Shown here in pieces: positions 16,503 to 25,200 of a stretch of 64,000 bases of DNA. The stretch spans positions 1 to 64,000 of the forward strand of contig NZ_NJIH01000006.1 of NCBI RefSeq assembly GCF_002209565.1, given 5' to 3'. This DNA is from Candidimonas nitroreducens. Its GTDB lineage: Bacteria > Pseudomonadota > Gammaproteobacteria > Burkholderiales > Burkholderiaceae_B. Under the pieces are notes generated by a model. It saw only the letters and a list, made by a program, of their open reading frames with translations. It had not been told where the DNA came from and did not search any database. Every line of letters starts with the position of its first letter. Within the stretch, counting starts at the first letter, position 1. The translations under genes were made by a program, and so were the position numbers.

Positions 16503-17414
16503 ATGAAGCACCCCTTCGACTTACAACAGCTGCAATGTTTCGTAGCTGTGGCGGACACACTGCATTTCGGCCTGGCGGCTCAGCGCCTGCACATGACTCA
16601 ATCCCCCTTGAGCCGGCAGGTCGCATTACTGGAAGACCGGCTCGCGGTCAAACTACTGATCCGCGAAAATCGCGTGGTGTCGCTGACCCCTGCGGGGAAA
16701 TTCCTGCTGGACGAGGCTCGGGTCATTTTGCATCGAGCCAACGAAATCGCCACGAATACGCAACTGGCTTCGCGCGGGGAACAGGGCACTATTGTCATCG
16801 GATTTATTTCAACCGCGGCATATGAGCTGATCCCCAGGCTGGTACAACAGCATCGTGAACGATATCCGGGCGTGAACTTCATCTTCAAGGAGTTGTTGAT
16901 AGAACAGCAGCTGCACATGTTGAGCGAGGCAGCTTTGGGGGTAGCCCTGGTACGCCCTCCGGTGGATCCAGTCAGATTCGAGTCTCATTTGTTGATGAAG
17001 GATCACTGGGCATTGGCAATGCCGGCCGGACATCCATTGAGCACTTTGCCGCGGATCCCACTAAGCCGCCTTGACGGCATCCCGATGATCGCATGGTCAC
17101 CGAATTCCCGGTATTTCAACCTGATACTCGACCGGCTTTATCAAGCACACGGGGTATCACCACAGAATATCGTCTCCATGTCGCAGATTACGGCCATGTT
17201 GGGCATGGTACGTCGCGGCGTGGGGGTGGCGGTGCTGCCCTATGCCGTAGAATCCCATGCCGTAGACGGGATCGTCATCCGCCCACTACAGTTCGCGCGC
17301 AAATGGACGCACGAGGCCGCACTACAAACCATACTGGTGTGGCGTCGTGACGAGCCCGACGCAGTTATCCGCCGCTTTGTGGACTCCGTCCCACAGTACT
17401 TGGCCACGACATAG
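16503..17414 (+). CDS. LysR-family regulator
   Basis: A 303-residue LysR-type regulator. N-terminal winged helix: LQQLQCFVAVADTLHFGLAA, then MTQSPLSRQVALLEDRL. The C-terminal periplasmic-binding-like effector domain covers about residues 90-300 (IVIGFISTAAYELIPRLVQQ, GVGVAVLPYAV). The ATG at 16503 gives the standard family start; an open frame further upstream has no similarity. It sits between the two aldolase copies, divergent from copy 1 and convergent with copy 2. Both copies have the same promoter segment, so this protein is the natural candidate regulator of both. Confidence 0.93.
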   Translation: MKHPFDLQQLQCFVAVADTLHFGLAAQRLHMTQSPLSRQVALLEDRLAVKLLIRENRVVSLTPAGKFLLDEARVILHRANEIATNTQLASRGEQGTIVIGFISTAAYELIPRLVQQHRERYPGVNFIFKELLIEQQLHMLSEAALGVALVRPPVDPVRFESHLLMKDHWALAMPAGHPLSTLPRIPLSRLDGIPMIAWSPNSRYFNLILDRLYQAHGVSPQNIVSMSQITAMLGMVRRGVGVAVLPYAVESHAVDGIVIRPLQFARKWTHEAALQTILVWRRDEPDAVIRRFVDSVPQYLATT

Positions 17415-17434
17415 CAGCAATACGGGTTCGTGCA

Positions 17435-18205
17435 TCAGGCCGCAGGCCGCCGCAGTTGCCTGGCCTCAGCCAGCTGCCGATTCAGGCCGTACATGAACAG
17501 CTGCAAATCGCTTTGCAAAGTGGCGATATGAAAGCCCGCGCTTAGCATGTCTGCCAGCATTTGCGCTGAACCGCAGGCTATGCCGCAAAGTTTGCCCGCC
17601 GCCCGAGTTCGCGCAAGAATGTGCATGATCGCCTGCTGAACCGGTTTGCATGGAGTGTCCAGGGCTGGCTGGCCCAGCGCCAGCGCAAGGTCTTTCGGCC
17701 CTACGTAGACGCCGGATATACCTGGCGTGGAAAGAATTTCGTCCACATTCTTCAGGCCCGCCGCTGTTTCCACCATGGGCAAAATTACCAGCTCATCCCA
17801 CGTTCTTTCAACATAGCCGCTACCGAAGGCAATGTTGGCTCGATAAGGGCCGAACGAACGCTGCCCGCGCGGAGGATAGTGGCAGTAGCTTGCCAGTCGC
17901 TGCGCCTCAGCGCGATCATTGACCATGGGGCAGATGATGCCCTCGAAACCGGCATCGAGCGCCTTCATGACAATGCTTGGCTCGTTCCACGGAACCCGGC
18001 ACATTGCGGGAACCCCTCTGCCGTCTATGGCCTGCAAGATGCGCAGCGCGTCGGAAAAATCCTGTGCCCCGTGTTGCAGATCAATAGTGATCGCGGCGAA
18101 ATCCGCCGCAGCCATAGCTTCGCCAAGCAAGGCAGAGCCCGAAGAGCACCAACCCATCATGAGGCCACCAGGCTTGCGCGACATTTCAGCGAGATGCATG
18201 TTCAT
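17435..18205 (-). CDS. HpcH/HpaI-family aldolase, copy 2
   Basis: About 256 residues, a near duplicate of copy 1 at 15333. Shared long blocks include LAEMSRKPGG, GWCSSGSALLGEAMAAA, RVPWNEPS/GIVMKALDAGFEG and STPGISGVYVGP. Differences cluster at the C-terminus (RQLRRPAA against KERRLAEG). Its ATG lies two bases after the Bug stop, with AGGA in the Bug stop region as ribosome-binding site for the ATG at 18205 or 18199. It is therefore translationally linked to the Bug receptor, which marks the receptor's ligand as its likely substrate or a precursor. Confidence 0.9.
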   Translation of the reverse strand: MNMHLAEMSRKPGGLMMGWCSSGSALLGEAMAAADFAAITIDLQHGAQDFSDALRILQAIDGRGVPAMCRVPWNEPSIVMKALDAGFEGIICPMVNDRAEAQRLASYCHYPPRGQRSFGPYRANIAFGSGYVERTWDELVILPMVETAAGLKNVDEILSTPGISGVYVGPKDLALALGQPALDTPCKPVQQAIMHILARTRAAGKLCGIACGSAQMLADMLSAGFHIATLQSDLQLFMYGLNRQLAEARQLRRPAA

Positions 18206-18207
18206 TC

Positions 18208-19203
18208 CTACTGGGGTTTTATACCCGCTCCGGCGGCGACTTTGCTCCATAGATTCGCGTCATCACCGATCTGTTTTTTGAATCCCGCGGCTGTGCTGCC
18301 GATTGCATCCAGGCCCGAAGCACGCATTTTCTCTTTCATCTGCGGGGTCGACATAACGGCAAGCGACGCTTTTTCCAGCTTTTGAATGACGGCAGCGGGA
18401 GTCCCTTTGGGCGCCCACAACCCCTGCCAGGTCTCTATACCGAATCCCGGATAACCCTGCTCGGCCACCGTCGGTACATTGGGAAATTCCGGGGAGCGCT
18501 TGCTTCCAAAGACGGCGAGCACCTTTGCATTTCCGGCTTTTACCTGGGCCAGTGCAAGTTTCGGCCCCTCCATCACGGCATGTATGCGCCCACCTATGAG
18601 GTCGGCCCACGCTGCAGGAGTGCTTTGGTAGAGGATACGTTGTATCTTCGCGCCAGTTACCTGGTTAAGATGTTCGAATACCAAGGTGGTGGCGCCGGAG
18701 GGAGAGCCATAAAACACTTGGCCAGGCTTGCTTTTCGACAACTGCACAAGATCTTTTAATGTATTTCCCGCAATGGCATTAGAGCCCACCAGCACGTTAT
18801 TGCTGGAAGCAATCAGCGAGACTGGCTCGAAGTCTTTGATCGGATCGGGCTTGAAACCTTTGACCAGCAATGGGGCCGCCACGAAGCCACTGGTCGAGAA
18901 AAGCAGCGTGTAGCCGTCGGGGGCCGCACGCGCTACAGATTCGGCACCAATCGACTGGGATCCACCCGGCCTGTTCTGCACGACTATCGGCACATTCAGA
19001 TACTTGCTCAATTCCTTCGAGAAGAGGCGTGCCGAAGTATCGGCTACACCTCCTGCACCGATAGGAACAAGCATGGTAATGGTGCGAGTCGGATATGAAT
19101 CCGACGTAACCGCCGCGGCGGCGGGAAGCGTGGCCGCCATTGCCGCCGTAACACAAATAGCCGCGGAGCTGGCGAATAGCCTCAAAGACGGGGTAGTTGT
19201 CAT
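18208..19203 (-). CDS. Bug-family periplasmic receptor (TTT system)
   Basis: A 331-residue Bug receptor with a long signal peptide (MTTTPSLRLFASSAAICVTA...AAAA, about 32 residues). Signatures: ITMLVPIGAGGVADTSAR, IVVQNRPGGSQSIGAES, ARAAPDGYTLLFST and FPNVPTVAEQGYPGFG. The loop usually reading PYKG is ILYQSTPAAWADLIGGRIHA here, so the ligand pocket may differ. The ATG at 19203 follows GAGGAGACC. It is the first gene of a Bug-aldolase operon behind the promoter at 19278-19306. The matching gene in the other copy of this module has been deleted. Confidence 0.93.
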   Translation of the reverse strand: MTTTPSLRLFASSAAICVTAAMAATLPAAAAVTSDSYPTRTITMLVPIGAGGVADTSARLFSKELSKYLNVPIVVQNRPGGSQSIGAESVARAAPDGYTLLFSTSGFVAAPLLVKGFKPDPIKDFEPVSLIASSNNVLVGSNAIAGNTLKDLVQLSKSKPGQVFYGSPSGATTLVFEHLNQVTGAKIQRILYQSTPAAWADLIGGRIHAVMEGPKLALAQVKAGNAKVLAVFGSKRSPEFPNVPTVAEQGYPGFGIETWQGLWAPKGTPAAVIQKLEKASLAVMSTPQMKEKMRASGLDAIGSTAAGFKKQIGDDANLWSKVAAGAGIKPQ

Positions 19204-19273
19204 GACAGCTGGTCTCCTCTTCGTTCTAACTTGTAGGCGGTCGCGCAAGTGGAAAACTGCACGCCGTTGTGTA

Positions 19274-19344
19274 GAACATTCTAGAAACCGGCTTTGGCCT
19301 TGTCTAACTCAAAAAAGGATAAGAGCGAGCTAAATATTGGGAAG
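19274..19344 (-). repeat. Duplicated promoter segment, copy 2
   Basis: Matches 16236-16307 over about 71 bases at about 83 percent identity; the promoter boxes and the A-rich stretch upstream of the -35 box are identical. Confidence 0.85.
19278..19306 (-). promoter_or_regulatory. Sigma70-type promoter of the Bug-aldolase operon
   Basis: Minus strand TAGACA (19306-19301), 17 bases, TAGAAT (19283-19278), about 75 bases before the Bug ATG. It is identical in both boxes to the promoter at 16240-16268 although the spacer differs, which argues that the boxes are under selection. Confidence 0.65.
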
Positions 19345-19464
19345 ATAACCGCCTCAGGCGACGGCGAACCCACAGGGCCGCCCATGTTCGCAGCGGCGGC
19401 ACGTATCCGAAAAGTAAAGTTGTGTGCTCCGGCCAAGCCACCCGCAGTGCGCGGCGGCCAAGAC

Positions 19465-20052
19465 TCATAGCGGATCGACATCGGCCGGGGTGAAGCGCCT
19501 CCGGCCCGGCTCCGGCCGGGATAGCGGATCCACAGCCCGCAGGGTGCCCAGCGAGCGCTGCGTCAGGCGGTGATACATGGCCGTGCCGCGCGACTTTCCG
19601 GCGATGTCGGCGTCGCTCAGCTCGCGCACGACACGGGCCGGCGCGCCGACCACCAGGCTGCGCGGCGGTATGGCCAGGCCGGCCTTGACGAAGGCCATGG
19701 CGCCGACGATGCTGTTTTCGCCCACGACCGCGCCGTCCATCACCACGGCGTTCATACCCACCATGGCGTTGCGCCCTATGTGGCAGCCGTGCAGGATGGC
19801 GCCGTGGCCGATGTGGCCATCGATGTCGACGATGGTGTCGTCCTGTTCGCCGCCGTGCAGCACGCAGCAGTCCTGGACATTGCCGCCGCGCTCGACGATG
19901 ATGCGGCCGAAGTCGCCGCGCAGGCTCGCCAGGGGGCCGATATAGGCGCCCGGCCCGATGAGCACGTCGCCGATGAGCACGGCGCTGGGGTGTACATAGG
20001 CGGTGGGGTCGACCACCGGGGTGAAGCCATCGATTGCGTAGACTTTCGGCAT
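19465..20052 (-). CDS. Gamma-carbonic anhydrase-like hexapeptide-repeat protein
   Basis: A 195-residue left-handed beta-helix protein of the gamma-carbonic anhydrase/PaaY/YrdA group. Hexapeptide repeats run from about residue 10 to 140 ([20 protein letters not shown] and on). The three zinc-ligand His are seen in CCVLHGG and [12 protein letters not shown], and [10 protein letters not shown] is conserved. Such proteins may be carbonic anhydrases or thioesterases (PaaY removes CoA from stalled phenylacetate intermediates). The ATG at 20052 gives the conserved MPKVYAIDG start. Same direction as the Liv operon but about 200 bases beyond it; a functional link is not shown. Confidence 0.88.
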   Translation of the reverse strand: MPKVYAIDGFTPVVDPTAYVHPSAVLIGDVLIGPGAYIGPLASLRGDFGRIIVERGGNVQDCCVLHGGEQDDTIVDIDGHIGHGAILHGCHIGRNAMVGMNAVVMDGAVVGENSIVGAMAFVKAGLAIPPRSLVVGAPARVVRELSDADIAGKSRGTAMYHRLTQRSLGTLRAVDPLSRPEPGRRRFTPADVDPL

Positions 20053-20259
20053 GGGGATCCTCGGCTGGGCCGGGCGGCCCAAAAAGGCCGCCCGCCGTCT
20101 GCGTCTACTATAGCGCCGCCGCGCATGCTAGCTAGAACCCCGTCCGTAGCCTGCCTGCGGCGCCGCTGCCCGTGCCGCCCGTGCCACCCCGGCCGTGCCG
20201 ATGTCAGCCGGCTGCGGCCTGTCGGCCACGCGGCAGCCATGCCGCGCGCCGAGCCGGCG

Positions 20260-20982
20260 TCAGTCGAGAGCCTCCCACTTTTCAGCGCTGGCGCCGGCCA
20301 GGGCGCGCACGCGCTCTTCGTCCTGGCCGAACTCGGCCGCCGCGCCGGTATAGACGATCTGGCCGTCGTCGAGCACATAGGCGCGGTCGGCGACCTCTAC
20401 CGCCGCGCGCACATTCTGCTCGATCAGCAGTACCGACATGCCTTCATTGCGGGTAGAGACAATGACGCGGAACACGTCCTGCACGATCAGCGGCGCCAGG
20501 CCCTGGGAAGGCTCGTCGAGCACCAGCAGCCTGGGGTTGAGCAGCAAGGCGCGGGCAATCGCCAGCATTTCCTGTTCGCCGCCCGATAGCTGGCGCCCCT
20601 TGTTGTGCTTGCGCTCGGCCAGCCGCGGGAACAGCTCGTAGACGCGCGCAATGTTCCAGGGGCCGGGGCGATCCATGGGCACCTTGAGATTTTCCTCGAC
20701 GCTGAGGTTGGCGAAGATGCGCCGCCCTTCGGGCACGAAGCCCACGCCCAGCATGGCGATGCGGTAGGGCGGCGCCTGGGTCGTGTCCTGGCCGAATATG
20801 CGGATGCTGCCCGACTTGGCCGGCGTCAGCCCCACGATGCTGCGCAGCGTGGTGGACTTGCCCGCGCCGTTACGGCCCAGCAGCGTGACGAGCTCGCCCT
20901 CTTCCACATAAAGATCCACGCCCTTAAGGATGTGGCTCTTGCCGTAATAAGTATTGAGTCCCTGGACTTCTAGTGCCTTCAT
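20260..20982 (-). CDS. livF: Branched-chain amino acid-type ABC transporter ATPase (LivF)
   Basis: A 240-residue ABC ATPase of the HAAT (branched-chain amino acid) importer class. Walker A GRNGAGKST (about residues 37-45), signature LSGGEQEM, Walker B LLVLDEPSQGLA and H-loop LLIEQNV are all present. It is the last gene of a leftward livKHMGF cluster, and its start overlaps the LivG stop by four bases. HAAT systems import amino acids, urea, amides or aromatic acids; which of these applies is unknown. Confidence 0.93.
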   Translation of the reverse strand: MKALEVQGLNTYYGKSHILKGVDLYVEEGELVTLLGRNGAGKSTTLRSIVGLTPAKSGSIRIFGQDTTQAPPYRIAMLGVGFVPEGRRIFANLSVEENLKVPMDRPGPWNIARVYELFPRLAERKHNKGRQLSGGEQEMLAIARALLLNPRLLVLDEPSQGLAPLIVQDVFRVIVSTRNEGMSVLLIEQNVRAAVEVADRAYVLDDGQIVYTGAAAEFGQDEERVRALAGASAEKWEALD

Positions 20983-21728
20983 GCCGCCTTCCCCAAATAA
21001 GCCGTCTGCACCTGCTCGCTGGCGGCGATTTCCTCGGGACTACCCTCGGCCAGCACCCGGCCTTCGGCCAGCACGGTGATGCGGTCGGCAAGATTGAAGA
21101 TCACCCGCATGTCGTGCTCGATCAGCACGATGGTGAGGCTTTGCGACTGATGCAGCTTGCGGATCAGCCTGGCCATGTTGTAGGTTTCCTGGCTGCCCAT
21201 GCCGGCGGTGGGTTCGTCCAGCAACAGCAGGCGCGGGCGCAAGGCCAGTGACATCATGATCTCGGTGGCGCGCTGGTCACCGTGTGCGAGCTCGCCCACC
21301 ATGCGGTCGGCGTGTTCCGCCAGGCCGCCCAGCCCCAGCAATTCCTCGACCCGCTGCTCTACTTGTTCTTGCACCTGCTTCGAGGCGCGCAGCTTCAACC
21401 GCAAACCCTGCGCCAGCTCTACGGGTATGCGCAGATTCTCGCGTACGGTGAGTTCGGGAAAGATCTCGGTGATCTGGAAGGTACGCGCCATGCCCATGGC
21501 CACGCGCTGGTCGGGCGGCAGCAAGGTGATGTCGCGGCCGTCGAAAAATATGCGCCCCGACGTAGGCCGGAAAAAGCCGCTGATGAGATTGAAGAAAGTG
21601 GTCTTGCCGGCCCCGTTGGGGCCTATGACGGCATGCAGGCGCCCCGCGTCCACCGCAAGCGACACGTTGTTGACGGCGACCAGGTTGCCGAAGTGTTGAG
21701 ATACATTGTCTATCTGCAGCAGGCTCAT
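20979..21728 (-). CDS. livG: Branched-chain amino acid-type ABC transporter ATPase (LivG)
   Basis: A 249-residue ABC ATPase. Walker A GPNGAGKTT, the LivG-type signature LAHGDQRATEIMM in place of LSGGQ, Walker B LLLLDEPTAGM and H-loop VLIEHDM. The ATG at 21728 is two bases after the permease stop codon, and its TTATTTCC-proximal context supports coupling; a longer open frame running through the permease region is a shadow. It pairs with LivF as the two ATPase subunits. Confidence 0.93.
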   Translation of the reverse strand: MSLLQIDNVSQHFGNLVAVNNVSLAVDAGRLHAVIGPNGAGKTTFFNLISGFFRPTSGRIFFDGRDITLLPPDQRVAMGMARTFQITEIFPELTVRENLRIPVELAQGLRLKLRASKQVQEQVEQRVEELLGLGGLAEHADRMVGELAHGDQRATEIMMSLALRPRLLLLDEPTAGMGSQETYNMARLIRKLHQSQSLTIVLIEHDMRVIFNLADRITVLAEGRVLAEGSPEEIAASEQVQTAYLGKAA

Positions 21729-21730
21729 GC

Positions 21731-22672
21731 TTATTTCCTCCGCAGAAAACCGAGCACGCCCCGCGGGAAGAACAGGACGATGCACACGAAGAATATGCCG
21801 ATGAAGAACATCCAGTTCTGGGTGTGGCTGGACACGTAGTCTTGCAGCACGACGAAGATCGCCGCCCCCACCAGCGGCCCCCAGAAAGACCGCATGCCGC
21901 CCAGCACGGCCATGATCACGAAGTTGCCCGACAGCGTCCAGTGCAGCGAGCGCGGGTCGGTGAAGTTGCTGAGCAGTGCATACAGTGTGCCGGCTATGCT
22001 GACGAAGAAGCACGAAATGACAAAGGCGATCCAGATGTGGCGATCGACCGGAATGCCGAGGAAGCGCGCGCGGCGCTCGTTTTCGCGGATGGCCAGCAGC
22101 GTGCGGCCGAAAGGCGAACGCAGCAGCAGCGCCATGGCCCCCACCGCCACGGCGAAGACCACCAGCACCAGGTAGTAATAGGCCTTGTCGTGCGTCATGA
22201 TGTCGATGCGCGTGAAGCCCAGGTCGATGGGCTGGCGCGTGAAGCCCGTCAGGCCGTCGTCGCCGCCCGTGACGGAATGCCAGCGGAATGCGATGAAATA
22301 AAAGATCTGGCCGATGGCGATGGTTACCATGGCGAAGTAGATGCCGCGCAGCTTGACGATCAGCAGGCCCACCAGCGCGGCCGCCGCGGTACCCACGAGG
22401 ATGCCGACCAGCATGGCGGCGGGCGTGCTGGGCACCAGGTATTTCAGCGCCAGCCCGGCGCCATAAGCGCCCAGCCCGAAATAGGCCGCGTGCCCGAAGG
22501 ACAGCACGCCGGTGAACCCCAGCAGGAAGTTCACCGACATGGCGGCCAGGCCCATTACCAGAACCCGCGTAGCCAGGTCGGTGTAGCCGCCGACATAGCC
22601 CATCCAGTAGGGCATGGTCAGCAGCACGATCCACAGGATCGCCAGGGGAATCAGATTGCGCTTGCCGTTCAC
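21731..22672 (-). CDS. livM: Branched-chain amino acid-type ABC permease (LivM)
   Basis: A 313-residue inner-membrane permease with about eight to ten hydrophobic segments. Family blocks: VNFLLGFTGVLSFGHAAYFG, LIVKLRGIYFAMVTIAIGQI and YVSSHTQNWMFFIG near the end, plus the cytoplasmic ENERRARFLGIPV loop that contacts the ATPase. Overlaps the LivH stop by four bases. Confidence 0.93.
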   Translation of the reverse strand: MNGKRNLIPLAILWIVLLTMPYWMGYVGGYTDLATRVLVMGLAAMSVNFLLGFTGVLSFGHAAYFGLGAYGAGLALKYLVPSTPAAMLVGILVGTAAAALVGLLIVKLRGIYFAMVTIAIGQIFYFIAFRWHSVTGGDDGLTGFTRQPIDLGFTRIDIMTHDKAYYYLVLVVFAVAVGAMALLLRSPFGRTLLAIRENERRARFLGIPVDRHIWIAFVISCFFVSIAGTLYALLSNFTDPRSLHWTLSGNFVIMAVLGGMRSFWGPLVGAAIFVVLQDYVSSHTQNWMFFIGIFFVCIVLFFPRGVLGFLRRK

Positions 22673-23538
22673 AGGGTCATTCCTTCTTCGCCAAACAGGC
22701 CGCGCGGCCGAACCAGCAGCACGATGGCCATCATGATGTAGATGATGGCCTCGGACGCCGAGGGAAAGAACACCGTGGTGACGCCGGCCACCACACCGAT
22801 CAGCAGACCGCCGAAAAGCGTGCCGGTCAGGCTGCCCAGGCCGCCCACGATGATGGCCACGAAGCTGGGCATGATCAGCGCATCGCCGATGGTCGGCTGC
22901 AGGCCCAGCAGGCCCGCGGCCAGCACGCCCGCCAAGCCGGCGAAATAGATGCCCAGGCCGAAATTCAGGTTGCGCAACACGCGCACATTAACCCCCAGCA
23001 CGGATACGGTCTCGAGGTCGAGCGTGCCGGCGCGGATGCGCATGCCCAGCCGCGTGCGGTGCAATACGAAGAACAGCACGATGACTGCCACTGCCACCAG
23101 CACCACCATGAATACGCGGTAGCCGGTCAGGAAGAACATGTAGTTGCTGAGCGGCTTGGTGAGCCAGGACGGCAGCTGGAACGGCAGGCCCTGCGCGCCC
23201 CAGGTATAGCGGATGGAGTCTTCGAACACATAGGCCAGGCCGAACGTGAGCAGCAGGCTGTAGAGCGGATCGCGCCCGTAGCAGTGGCGGATCAGCAGCC
23301 GTTCGACCAGCAGCCCCAGCAGCGCGGTGATGACCGGCGCTACGATCAGCGCCCCCCAGAAGCCGGTATAAGGCATGATCGTGTAGGCGATGTACGCCCC
23401 CAGGGCGAGGAAGCCGCCGTGCGAGAAGTTGATGACGCTGGTGAGGTTGATGATGAGCGAAAGGCCCAGCGCCATCAACGCATAGAAGGCGCCGACGATC
23501 AGGCCATTGAAGACATTGAACAGTAGCAATTGAGTCAC
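22669..23538 (-). CDS. livH: Branched-chain amino acid-type ABC permease (LivH)
   Basis: About 289 residues from a GTG at 23538 (VTQLLLFNVFNGLIVGAFYA); an ATG ten codons upstream adds only hydrophilic residues. Family blocks: LIINLTSVINFSHGGFLALG, LTFGLAYVFEDSIRY and IVGGLGSLTGTLFGGLLIG. Multi-pass inner-membrane protein, partner of LivM. Second gene of the Liv cluster, about 195 bases after the binding protein. Confidence 0.92.
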   Translation of the reverse strand: MTQLLLFNVFNGLIVGAFYALMALGLSLIINLTSVINFSHGGFLALGAYIAYTIMPYTGFWGALIVAPVITALLGLLVERLLIRHCYGRDPLYSLLLTFGLAYVFEDSIRYTWGAQGLPFQLPSWLTKPLSNYMFFLTGYRVFMVVLVAVAVIVLFFVLHRTRLGMRIRAGTLDLETVSVLGVNVRVLRNLNFGLGIYFAGLAGVLAAGLLGLQPTIGDALIMPSFVAIIVGGLGSLTGTLFGGLLIGVVAGVTTVFFPSASEAIIYIMMAIVLLVRPRGLFGEEGMTL

Positions 23539-23732
23539 TGCGGGCCCCTGGTTGGCGTGCCGTCGCATGCACGCGCCGCCGCCCCGGCGTCAGGGCCGAG
23601 GCGGCGGCGTGGGTGCTGCTCTATGGTATGGCATGCGTTGCGTGGCGTGTACTATTTCGAGTGTGATCGTCGTACAGGACATGCGTGGCGGCGCGCCGCG
23701 CCGGCTGCGCGATGCGCCCGGGCACACGCGGC

Positions 23733-25010
23733 TCAGGTCGGCCAGGTCATCTTGCAGCCCGACTCTTCCACGGTGCCCGCGATGGTCTTGCCGTCGACGA
23801 TGCGCGTGACGTGGAACAGGTCGTCCGGCACGCTGCCCTTGGGCTGCGCGGTGCCCACGTACAGCGAACCGATGAGCTGATTCTGCCCGGCCCGGTAGAA
23901 CGGCGCATTGGGCATCAGGCCGACTTCGGGCGGCAGCGTGTAGCCTTGCAGCGCCTTGGCCATCTTGACCGGATCCAGCGACTTGGCGTTGTTGGCCGCC
24001 AGGGCGCAAGTCCAGCCGCCGACGAAGCCGAACCAGGTGCGCGAAGTGGGCACGCGGCCGGTCTTTTTCTTGATGGCGTCGACGAATTCCATGACGTGCG
24101 GCACCTTGGGCTGGTTCCAGTACCACTCGAACACCCAGTCGCCCAGGCGCGCCTCGGGCGGCAGGGCCTCGAGGGTTTCGAGTTCCTGGTTGGCGCCGGC
24201 CAGATGAAAGCGCTTGTCCAGCCCGAACTGCACCGCCTGCTTGAGCGCATTGGTGAGGTCGTTGCCGTTCATCAGGAACACGATGACGTTGGGGTTGGCC
24301 GCCTGCGCCTTGATGAGGTAGGAAGAAAAGTCGGTGGTACCCAGCGGGATCATGTCCACGCCCAGGTCGACGCCGCCGTCTTCTTTCAGGTTGGCGTCGT
24401 AGCCTTCCTGCAAGGTGTGGCCGAAGGCATAATCGGACGTAAGGAAATACATCTTCTTGCCGTACATCTGCATCAGCGACTTGGCGATGGCGTTGGTCAG
24501 CATGCGCGTCGTGTTGCAGACACGGAAGACGTTCCAGTGGCAGGTCTTGCCGGTAACCTGGTCGGTATGGCCGCCGGGCACGACGTGCAGCACGCCCTTC
24601 TGGAACGAAACCTCGGCCATGGCCACGCTGAGCGCGGAATTTACGTTGCCCAGCAGGAAATTGACCTTGTCGCGATCGATGAGCTTGCGCGCCTTCTGCA
24701 CCGAGGTGCCGGCATCGCCGCTGGTGGAGTCCTCCGAGAGCAGAACCGCCTGGCGGCCGAGAATGCCGCCCTTGGCGTTGATTTGCTCTACCGCCAGTTG
24801 ACACCCTATGAGCTCGTTCTTGCCGGTTTCGGCATAGGTGCCCGTCAGGGGGTTGTCCATGCCCAGCTTGACCGGCTGTTCGCCGCGCGCCTCGATCATG
24901 AGAGGCGGTACCAGTTGCGCCACCCCTGCCGCCGCGGCCAGTTGCAAGACTGCACGGCGACTGATGCCGGCCGGCTTGGCGCCGGCAGGCTTCTGCTTTG
25001 TCTCTTCCAT
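23733..25010 (-). CDS. ABC transporter substrate-binding protein (LivK type), Tat signal
   Basis: A 425-residue periplasmic binding protein of the Leu/Ile/Val-binding type. The N-terminus has a twin-arginine signal (GISRRAVLQLAAAAGVAQLV), so it is probably exported folded. Body: NPLTGTYAETGKNELIGCQL, GGILGRQAVLLSEDSTSGD, LLGNVNSALSVAMAEV, YFLTSDYAFGHTLQEGY and VIVFLMNGNDL. It heads the leftward Liv operon. A TTGACA at 25166-25161 and a TTTGTT/AACAAA palindrome at 25101-25118 lie upstream. More like amide/urea- or aromatic-acid-binding members than LivJ, but the ligand is unknown. Confidence 0.92.
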   Translation of the reverse strand: MEETKQKPAGAKPAGISRRAVLQLAAAAGVAQLVPPLMIEARGEQPVKLGMDNPLTGTYAETGKNELIGCQLAVEQINAKGGILGRQAVLLSEDSTSGDAGTSVQKARKLIDRDKVNFLLGNVNSALSVAMAEVSFQKGVLHVVPGGHTDQVTGKTCHWNVFRVCNTTRMLTNAIAKSLMQMYGKKMYFLTSDYAFGHTLQEGYDANLKEDGGVDLGVDMIPLGTTDFSSYLIKAQAANPNVIVFLMNGNDLTNALKQAVQFGLDKRFHLAGANQELETLEALPPEARLGDWVFEWYWNQPKVPHVMEFVDAIKKKTGRVPTSRTWFGFVGGWTCALAANNAKSLDPVKMAKALQGYTLPPEVGLMPNAPFYRAGQNQLIGSLYVGTAQPKGSVPDDLFHVTRIVDGKTIAGTVEESGCKMTWPT

Positions 25011-25100
25011 TTGACACTCCTACGATAGGTGCGGAATGCTTCAACAGCTACAGGGAAAGTTACTGCGGTATGTTCTAAATTGCTTATTAAGGCCGCACAC

Positions 25101-25118
25101 TTTGTTCATGAAAACAAA
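25101..25118. promoter_or_regulatory. Palindrome upstream of the Liv operon
   Basis: TTTGTT-CATGAA-AACAAA, 6-bp half sites with a 6-base centre, 91 bases before the binding-protein start and downstream of a TTGACA. Possible operator; no regulator gene is adjacent. Confidence 0.35.
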
Positions 25119-25200
25119 ACCCATACAGCTTTTTTTAATTTGCCCCTAACAGCAGTTTTCTGTCAAGATAAAATTTCTTATAGACCCGGATAGCAAACAC

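Noticed and set aside
20979-22634. A 551-codon frame fusing LivG to an upstream region.
   Set aside because: The upstream part is the wrong frame of the LivM permease; LivG has its own ATG at 21728 two bases after the LivM stop.
25161-25166. Full sigma70 promoter for the Liv operon.
   Set aside because: TTGACA is perfect, but no acceptable -10 box lies at 16-18 bases, so only the palindrome nearby was listed.
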